DNA from: a virus
Length of the DNA stretch: 52,331 nucleotides
Virus record (IMG/VR): IMGVR_UViG_3300024520_000102
Span: 1-52,331 of that record
Strand: one strand, 5' to 3'
Position 1 is the first letter of the stretch. Each line of letters opens with the position of its first letter. Of the stretch, positions 46,759 through 52,331 are shown piece after piece. A program made the position numbers and the translations under genes. The notes beneath the pieces are model-generated. The model worked only from the letters and a program-made list of their open reading frames with translations. It did not search any database and was not told where the DNA came from.

Positions 46759-48702
46759 TTACACCGCAACTAGCCCACATCCACAATGGTAGCCTTTACA
46801 AGCTAACCCTCTACTTCTCGGCAATAGTCCACCATCCTGCCACTGTTGGCCCGTCTTCATCTGCCCGTTAAAGCCCAAACAAGTGGTACAGTTATCTTTT
46901 CCTACCGTTATGCGCCACTGCAAAAGGCCCAACGCTAAGTTATTAACAATCCCTAATTGATTAAACCATTCTATATTGTTGACATACTTTGGTATCTGGT
47001 TATTAAAAATACTGTTAATTGCCTTCCGTTGCTCTGCTCTTGCCAAGGCTAAAGCGGCAATAATCGAGGCTGTGATTGTGCCGTTCTCAATCATTGATTG
47101 AGTTTCAGCGTCAATAACGGCCTGTTGTTCAGCGGTTGGTGTTACGGTGTTACTACCCTCCTGAAAAGCTCTTAGGCCAAAGCCAGCGATTAACGCCCCT
47201 AACGCATCATTATAATCACTCTCGGTAATCTCACCGTCAACCAACTGCTCTGTAATCGTCTCAAGTTGGCTTTCAAACTGAGTGCCGGAAGTTGACTTTT
47301 TTACCTCTTCGTCTTCCTCATCATCTTCTGTTTCCTCATCCTCCGGTGGCTGTTGTTGTGCTATCTCCTCTGCTTTTGCTTGGCGCTCTTCTGTTCGTTG
47401 TTGCTCCTCTTCATACTGTTGGATGGTGATAATCTCATAATCAAAGGCTAGTTTCTGTTGTGCAACTTCTACCGACATCAGGCCCGAATTAACCGCCGTG
47501 CTTAAGTTACTAATCCTCATTCCCTCAATTTCGGCTTCTAATTTATCCTCTTGTGCATCAACAAAATCGTGAATGAAATAGCAGTTATCTGGAGCAAACC
47601 ACTTATTGAGATTGTACGTCATCATCCCCAAGAACCAAGCGGGTAACTTGCCCGATGACTTTTTGTCCTCTATTTCAGCCGTGGCCGCTGTTCTCCCAAC
47701 CGAACCAGAGCGCCAAAACTCGCTAATGTCCATATCAAACGCTAGTGCTAGAGCGTAGAAAACATCGTCTAATGTTCTAGCACGGTCATAGCCTTCGGGA
47801 AACTGATTTAACTCCATAGCTTGGGGCATTTTTGCATCAGGATCGTTAATCATAATCAACGGAGGGCGGGTATAATGCTTATGCCCTAATTCGTTTGAAC
47901 GTTGGTATTGCTCGTTCAAACTCTCACTCATCCCCTCCTTATGTTTCGGATGCCACCCTAGACCGACCCAAATCTGACGCATTGGCCTATCGCCATAACT
48001 CTCAAGTTCAATATTAACCGCCGCATTGCCTAGTTCTAGCATCTCCAAAGCTCTGGAAATGGGGCAAAAGCCAACGCCTAGCATTTTAGCCCGACTGCTT
48101 GGCGCATCACTAAAAAACATAGCTCTGGAGCGATGGATTTTAATAAACTTATCATCCTTTGGGCGTTGGTAGAGTAGCGGCCATGTGGCGTGCCCTGTTC
48201 TCTGAACCCGTAGGCTATCTAAGGCAGTTAGGCCCGTTGGATATGTATAAAAGCCCGTGCCGACTAGCTCAGTCGGTCTCAGGGCCGTGCTATATGCCCC
48301 TTTGCCGTCAATCAACATAAACCCGCCGTTGTCTGTGTTAAACACATCAGAAAGGAATTGCTCACCAACGTTAGGCCAGTTATCGTCTAGCACTTGCTGG
48401 CTAATTTTAGACTGTTGCACGTTAGCGTCATCATCAGGGTCTAACGGCACACTCTTAAATTTCATTGCCTTGACCTTTTTTACCATCGCTTGGGTTGCGG
48501 AGGCGGCGGCAAAATTGCCCTGTACAAAGTCAACTAGGGCCGCATCGCGGTACTTAGACCAGTAAGCTGGTAAAACGCCGCTAGTGGCGCTTGTGTGCTG
48601 TAGGTAGTCATTCAGGAAGGGTAGCGAGCCTACACTGATGCCGTTTCCATTTAACTCGTTTATGTCTCGTTTTTGCTGTGGTATATCGAATTCGTTATTC
48701 AT
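46759..48702 (-). CDS. portal protein with C-terminal MuF-like domain, 647 aa
   Basis: The first ~420 residues fit a phage portal: WSKYRDAALVDFVQGNFAAA, DVFNTDNGGFMLIDGKG, FIKIHRSRAMFFSD and a domain before DMDISEFWRSGSVGRTAATA. A highly acidic linker (PPEDEETEDDEEDEEVKKS) follows. The last ~100 residues resemble the MuF/SPP1 gp7-like head-morphogenesis end with Cys (CTTCLGFNG; GYHCGCG). Portal and MuF are usually separate genes, so this is a fusion. It forms the DNA-entry dodecamer. Confidence 0.8.
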   Translation of the reverse strand: MNNEFDIPQQKRDINELNGNGISVGSLPFLNDYLQHTSATSGVLPAYWSKYRDAALVDFVQGNFAAASATQAMVKKVKAMKFKSVPLDPDDDANVQQSKISQQVLDDNWPNVGEQFLSDVFNTDNGGFMLIDGKGAYSTALRPTELVGTGFYTYPTGLTALDSLRVQRTGHATWPLLYQRPKDDKFIKIHRSRAMFFSDAPSSRAKMLGVGFCPISRALEMLELGNAAVNIELESYGDRPMRQIWVGLGWHPKHKEGMSESLNEQYQRSNELGHKHYTRPPLIMINDPDAKMPQAMELNQFPEGYDRARTLDDVFYALALAFDMDISEFWRSGSVGRTAATAEIEDKKSSGKLPAWFLGMMTYNLNKWFAPDNCYFIHDFVDAQEDKLEAEIEGMRISNLSTAVNSGLMSVEVAQQKLAFDYEIITIQQYEEEQQRTEERQAKAEEIAQQQPPEDEETEDDEEDEEVKKSTSGTQFESQLETITEQLVDGEITESDYNDALGALIAGFGLRAFQEGSNTVTPTAEQQAVIDAETQSMIENGTITASIIAALALARAEQRKAINSIFNNQIPKYVNNIEWFNQLGIVNNLALGLLQWRITVGKDNCTTCLGFNGQMKTGQQWQDGGLLPRSRGLACKGYHCGCGLVAV

Positions 48703-48769
48703 TTGTTTTCTGCCCTGCTTATTTGATAATTATATCCATTTAAGTTTAGCATAAAAAAGGAGAGAAAAC

Positions 48770-48797
48770 AAAAAACCCCCTGAGTTGGGGGTTTTTT
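48770..48797 (-). terminator. terminator after the helicase-methyltransferase gene
   Basis: AAAAAACCCCC (48770-48780) pairs with GGGGGTTTTTT (48787-48797). The orientation serves the minus-strand gene that ends at 48805; it precedes the portal gene at 48702. AAAAAGGAGAG just below (on the plus strand) is not a start site. Confidence 0.85.
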
Positions 48798-48804
48798 ACA
48801 AAAC

Positions 48805-51075
48805 TTAAAACATTTGACGTTGACCTTCTTTAATATTTAATATTTTCATATTTTTAACTGCAAAATCGAAATACGATGGTTTTAATTCGCATCCAATCGC
48901 ATCACGCCCCATCCTTAATGCCTGATAAACTTCGCTTCCAATCCCCATAAACGGTGTGAATACTGTTTCATCCGGATTTGTCCATAAGCGAATACAACGC
49001 TCAATTGTGCCTAGCTGGAGAGGGCATACATGCCTCTCATCGTTAGCATGCCGTGCTTTTTGAAAGCCTTGTAATGTGTCACTTTCGAGAATGTTATACC
49101 ATGTGGCAGTCATTCCACTATCGGCGGCTCTGTCTTCCTCTCCATCTTCAAAAACACCGGGCCATATCGGATTAGCTAATTCGATCCATCCGTCTCCATC
49201 CATCCCACCCCTAACTGGTATCTGATTTTCTCCGTCCTTTCGGAACTTCAAAATATAATCAGGCAGAGCAGGGCGTAGCCATACTCGGTCTTTTTTCATT
49301 TGCGTCATAGTCAGAGCTTTTGAATGAGTGCGGATGCTTTGCGCCTGCTGGTTTTTATCTATCGGTATCCTGCCATCAAAAATCCAACCTTCGGCAATGT
49401 ATGCTCGTATAACATCACCGCTAAAATCTTTAAGACCAATATAGCCATCTTTCCCAAGCATTGCCGGAATATCCGCAACATGTACAGCCGTAACACGCCC
49501 CGGCTTTGTAATACGCAAAAGATCACGAATGATATATTTGTAATGGTTGAAAAATGTATCACTATCGGAACTATTACCTAAATCTCGCTCAGTCGGCGTG
49601 TATGTGTACAAATCTACAAAAGGAGGGGAGTATACACTCAAATCAATCGAGCAATCATCCATGCTATTCATGCGCTCACAACTATCACCTTTCATCAGTT
49701 TGTATGATTGTTCCTGAAAAGTTCCATTTACCGTATCGGTCTCGTATTCAAACTTAGATTGATGCCCACCTTTCAATGTATCGCTTTGAATTTCTTTAAT
49801 CAGTACATTCCCCATATCTAAAGCCCTCTCTCCTTTTTTGATAATGTTATCATATATCGCCTGCTCTATTTCGGTAAACACAATCCATACATTCACCTTT
49901 TCATCTTGCCCAAATCGCCACTGCCTACGAATTGATTGATAAAATATCTCCCAACTATCGGATATTCCGCAGAATATCATATTGTGGCAATGCTGAAAAT
50001 TCATACCAAAACCTGCTATTTTAGGCTTTGTGATTAAGTGTTTTTCGCCGTCTAGGAATTGCTGAAAACGTTCTAATTTTTGATTTGGTTTGTGTTTACC
50101 TGCAACCTGTACACTGTCAGGTAATTCGTTTCCCAATTTATCACATTCGGCATTGAACCATCCCCAAATCAAGAATTGTTCATCAGGATTTTTGGCTACA
50201 ATATCCAAAGTCGCATTAACTTTATCTGCCATTGTAACCTTGCGAACCTTAGCACGGTCACTAATACCCTTTAATCCCGTATTAAACATTTTACCATCAC
50301 TCATGTCATGCTTATGGTCAACGATGACGGGGATATAATTTATTTTTGGCAAAATGTAACCATCATCTGAATAGTCACCAATATCAGATGGTAACTTGAG
50401 CGTAATTGACCAACTGGAAACCCATCTATAAAATCCCTCTCTCCCATGTTTACGCAGTCGCCACCCCTTATCATCGTGAACAAAAAACTTAGCTAACATT
50501 TCCTCACGGCTCATAACCCCAAGAAATGCCGCATGGTTAGCCATTTCTGCCACGTCATTAGGTGCAGGCGTAGCAGTGAAGGCGAAACGATATGGTACGC
50601 ATGCCCAATCTTGAATGAGCTTAGTTTTAGTTTTACCTGCGATTGACTTGAGAATGGAACTCTCATCTAAGTACAAGCCCCCAAACGTTGACGGGTCAAA
50701 CTTATCTAGCCGTTCATAGTTTGTGATATAAATATCATCATGAAAGTTTATGTCTGAGTTGTTTTGAGCATATTTAATCTCAATACCGAACAACTCCTCA
50801 GCTTGTTTAATCGTCTGATGTGTTACGCCTAACGGCGCTACAATCAATTGAGGCTTAGTTGTAGCCTCCGCTATTACTCTTGCCAGTTCAATTTGCATGA
50901 TAGTTTTACCTAGCCCCGTATCGGCAAAAACAGCATAGCGGCCTTGCTCAAGAGCCAATTGTATAATTTTTGCTTGAAATGGAAACAATACTGAATGAGG
51001 TACATAATCAATATCCACAGATTGACCATTCCATACTACAGCCTTGGTATGTAAAAACTCTTTATAAGTACTCAT
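48805..51075 (-). CDS. SNF2-type helicase fused to a DNA methyltransferase, 756 aa
   Basis: Residues about 1-450 are a superfamily 2 SNF2-like ATPase: FPFQAKIIQLA, Walker A ADTGLGKT, motif II YLDES (DEx-type), FTATPAPND and the end motif QSIRRQWRFGQ. Residues about 480-756 are a beta-class DNA methyltransferase: motif IV SPPF first, then motif I TPFMGIGSEVYQALRMGRDA near the end. SPPF is typical of N4-cytosine and some N6-adenine enzymes. Likely functions are protection of phage DNA from restriction or a packaging/recognition tag. It heads the virion operon after an 11-bp-repeat promoter. Confidence 0.85.
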   Translation of the reverse strand: MSTYKEFLHTKAVVWNGQSVDIDYVPHSVLFPFQAKIIQLALEQGRYAVFADTGLGKTIMQIELARVIAEATTKPQLIVAPLGVTHQTIKQAEELFGIEIKYAQNNSDINFHDDIYITNYERLDKFDPSTFGGLYLDESSILKSIAGKTKTKLIQDWACVPYRFAFTATPAPNDVAEMANHAAFLGVMSREEMLAKFFVHDDKGWRLRKHGREGFYRWVSSWSITLKLPSDIGDYSDDGYILPKINYIPVIVDHKHDMSDGKMFNTGLKGISDRAKVRKVTMADKVNATLDIVAKNPDEQFLIWGWFNAECDKLGNELPDSVQVAGKHKPNQKLERFQQFLDGEKHLITKPKIAGFGMNFQHCHNMIFCGISDSWEIFYQSIRRQWRFGQDEKVNVWIVFTEIEQAIYDNIIKKGERALDMGNVLIKEIQSDTLKGGHQSKFEYETDTVNGTFQEQSYKLMKGDSCERMNSMDDCSIDLSVYSPPFVDLYTYTPTERDLGNSSDSDTFFNHYKYIIRDLLRITKPGRVTAVHVADIPAMLGKDGYIGLKDFSGDVIRAYIAEGWIFDGRIPIDKNQQAQSIRTHSKALTMTQMKKDRVWLRPALPDYILKFRKDGENQIPVRGGMDGDGWIELANPIWPGVFEDGEEDRAADSGMTATWYNILESDTLQGFQKARHANDERHVCPLQLGTIERCIRLWTNPDETVFTPFMGIGSEVYQALRMGRDAIGCELKPSYFDFAVKNMKILNIKEGQRQMF

Positions 51076-51118
51076 TAATTCTCCTATGGTGTTTATAAAT
51101 TTCGTAATTCCTTAGTTT

Positions 51119-51173
51119 ATCTTATCATGATTTAGAGCGTTTAACTTGACGGTAAACCTACGATTGAGTTACG
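51119..51173 (-). promoter_or_regulatory. 11-bp-repeat promoter, minus strand (site 12)
   Basis: On the minus strand CGTAACTCAAT, CGTAGGTTTAC and CGTCAAGTTAA run from 51173 to 51141. An extended -10 (TGA then TAAGAT) has its hexamer at 51124-51119, spacing 27. It is the only repeat promoter I find that reads into the virion gene block, so it may be the main late promoter. The sequence from CGTCAAG to the -10 is nearly identical to site 2 (3861-3915). Confidence 0.88.
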
Positions 51174-51178
51174 CTTAT

Positions 51179-51217
51179 AAACAAAAACCCGCTAAATGTT
51201 TAGCAGGTTTTTGTTTA
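51179..51217 (-). terminator. terminator between the 66-aa gene and the late promoter
   Basis: The arms AACAAAAACC and GCTAA at the left pair with TTAGC and GGTTTTTGTT at the right, with a small internal mismatch. The A/T tracts suit either direction. Its promoter-proximal edge touches the first operator. Confidence 0.75.
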
Positions 51218-51244
51218 TACTAACTTTATCAAAGAATGGTTTCA

Positions 51245-51445
51245 TTATTCGTCATTCCAGCACTTGCAACCAGTAGAGCTATCCCAACATGAGTTACAAG
51301 TATCTAAGATTTCAAACAGAATATCAATTATCTGCTTATCTGTAAACTCTAACTTTTTCAACTTTTTAATGAAAAAAGTTGGCGGACAATCAAAATTCAA
51401 TCTAACAAACTCATCTAACGTATTTTTTTCTTTATAAGTACTCAT
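51245..51445 (-). CDS. hypothetical acidic protein, 66 aa
   Basis: Begins MSTYKEKNTLDEFVRLNF and is Cys-rich at the end (CNSCWDSSTGCKCWN). I start it at ATG 51445 behind AAAGGAGAATTG. The start region (CTTTATAAGTACTCAT on the plus strand, 51430-51445) is duplicated at the start of the helicase-methyltransferase gene, so both proteins begin MSTYKE. Function unknown. Confidence 0.6.
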   Translation of the reverse strand: MSTYKEKNTLDEFVRLNFDCPPTFFIKKLKKLEFTDKQIIDILFEILDTCNSCWDSSTGCKCWNDE

Positions 51446-51470
51446 CAATTCTCCTTTATGGTGTAATCCA

Positions 51471-52331
51471 TTATGCAATCGCCATGCCCCCTGTATCGCT
51501 CAAATCCGCCCCAAATACCGCCGCATCTAACCTATTTGGGCTTGGGTCGCCCGGCTTCCACGTGGTCATTTCCGCCTCTAACTCCGGCAAGTCGCCTACT
51601 ACGTGAGCCTCCCCGCTTGCAAATTTTACCGCCAACGGTTCAGCCCTAAGCCGTTTGCCTCTGGAGGATGTCACAACCCTGACAGGGATGTTCTTGCCTC
51701 CCTCAGTTTGAGCAATCGAGTACTTGACCATATCCCCGCCGTAGTTCTTCTCAGCGATAACCTCATCAGCTTGCCAGTCGTTGTAAGCCTTAATTACGGC
51801 CTGAAACCTAATGGCGACCTTACCCCGCAAAGTGTAATCGGCCAAAATGTAGGTGTGATAATCGGCGCATTGCCCGACGACTACAATCCCTTGAGAGTCA
51901 CCGTCTTCTGAACCGGACGGGTCAACGCCGATAACAATTGTTACCATCTCTGGCGCTCTTGCTATTCTGGTTTCGGCTATTAAGTCGTAAGACCAGAGCG
52001 CTCCCTCTGTGTCCACGTCCCATGACCCCTCACGCCACAGTTGCCCTAATCGGCCCTTGAGTGATTTGAGGTATCGTTCATACTCTTTATTGATGAACTT
52101 GTTATCGCCTAATTTGGTGTGGACGTATCGAGTTTGGGGACTTCGGGTCTTAGGGTCAACGAAATGGCTTTTATACCACAGATGCCCGATACCGCCCGGA
52201 TTTGAGGAGGCGTATAATCTCGGAACCCATCCCTTTTTTGCACTTCTCAACGAACCCCTGATCAAATCATAATGATTTTTAGCCGGTGAATTAGGTATTG
52301 TGGTGGTATCATCAATGGCAACTATATCATA
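51471..52331 (-). CDS. terminase large subunit, C-terminal part (gene cut by the window edge)
   Basis: The frame stays open to the window edge, beyond the internal TTG at 52265: it reads YDIVAIDDTTTIPNSPAKNH before the LIRGSL segment. The visible part has the end of the ATPase domain (a Walker B-like IVAIDD and coupling region YASSNPGG) and the RNase-H-like nuclease domain: GVDPSGSEDGD (first Asp), DEVIAEKN (Glu) and RLDAAVFGAD (last Asp). It cuts and translocates phage DNA into procapsids. The Walker A part lies outside the window. Confidence 0.9.
   Translation of the reverse strand, partial: YDIVAIDDTTTIPNSPAKNHYDLIRGSLRSAKKGWVPRLYASSNPGGIGHLWYKSHFVDPKTRSPQTRYVHTKLGDNKFINKEYERYLKSLKGRLGQLWREGSWDVDTEGALWSYDLIAETRIARAPEMVTIVIGVDPSGSEDGDSQGIVVVGQCADYHTYILADYTLRGKVAIRFQAVIKAYNDWQADEVIAEKNYGGDMVKYSIAQTEGGKNIPVRVVTSSRGKRLRAEPLAVKFASGEAHVVGDLPELEAEMTTWKPGDPSPNRLDAAVFGADLSDTGGMAIA

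Noticed and set aside
52263-52265. TTG as the start of the terminase gene
   Set aside because: The reading frame continues upstream to the window edge with typical terminase sequence, so the gene is partial rather than short.
1-52331. Closing the window into a circle
   Set aside because: Joining base 52331 to base 1 puts a stop after six codons in the left-edge frame and gives no continuation of the terminase gene, so part of the genome seems to be missing.

Overview
The window looks like about 52 kb of a tailed double-stranded DNA phage (class Caudoviricetes, siphovirus type). It carries a terminase large subunit, portal, prohead protease, HK97-type capsid protein, tail completion protein, tail tube, a frameshifted tail chaperone pair, a 1173-residue tape measure and several tail-tip and fibre proteins. 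I see no integrase, lysogeny repressor, DNA polymerase, ribosomal RNA or host housekeeping gene. GGAG-type ribosome binding sites and sigma70-like promoters point to a bacterial host, but nothing in the sequence names it. The right edge cuts the terminase gene and the left edge cuts a minus-strand gene, so this is not a complete genome.

Layout. 1-3.9 kb: minus-strand operon of small genes, including a holin-like protein and tiny membrane proteins, behind a DEAD-type helicase. 4.0-6.4 kb: a hypothetical gene with a structured leader, an inverted iteron array that is a likely replication origin, a D5/P4-type helicase and a small ribbon-helix-helix-like protein. 6.5-19.9 kb: plus-strand early/middle genes: RecT annealase, Toprim primase, DUF1064-type nuclease, two PhoB/OmpR-type winged-helix proteins, dCTP deaminase, ASCH protein, Lar/DUF551 protein, a membrane-anchored P-loop ATPase and many small unknowns, with a roughly 430-base tRNA-like RNA region at 14.66-15.09 kb. 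19.9-52.3 kb: minus-strand virion genes, interrupted by five groups of small plus-strand genes, four of which have their own promoter.

The most notable signal is a promoter architecture found at twelve places on both strands. Two to four units of 11 bp (consensus CGTAGGGTAAN), ending in CGTCAAG(T/C)NNN, are followed by a -10 hexamer. The distance from the first base of CGTCAAG to the first base of the -10 hexamer is exactly 27 bases in all twelve, and several have an extended TGn. The last 11-mer therefore covers the -35 position, as in the Pho box. The window also encodes two small proteins that are little more than a PhoB/OmpR-type DNA-binding domain without a receiver. I infer a phage-encoded regulon in which one or both of these proteins turn on replication, middle and virion genes from phased 11-bp operators.

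A second recurring feature is short direct repeats at gene junctions (11.26/11.70, 11.95/12.57, 46.46/46.77 and 51.06/51.43 kb), each bracketing roughly one gene. They suggest gain of single genes by recombination at start/stop junctions. Several RNA-level structures also stand out: an interleaved (pseudoknot-like) leader at 4.3 kb, another at 14.9 kb beside a truncated tRNA-like element, and a structured leader with a terminator-like hairpin at 22.6 kb.
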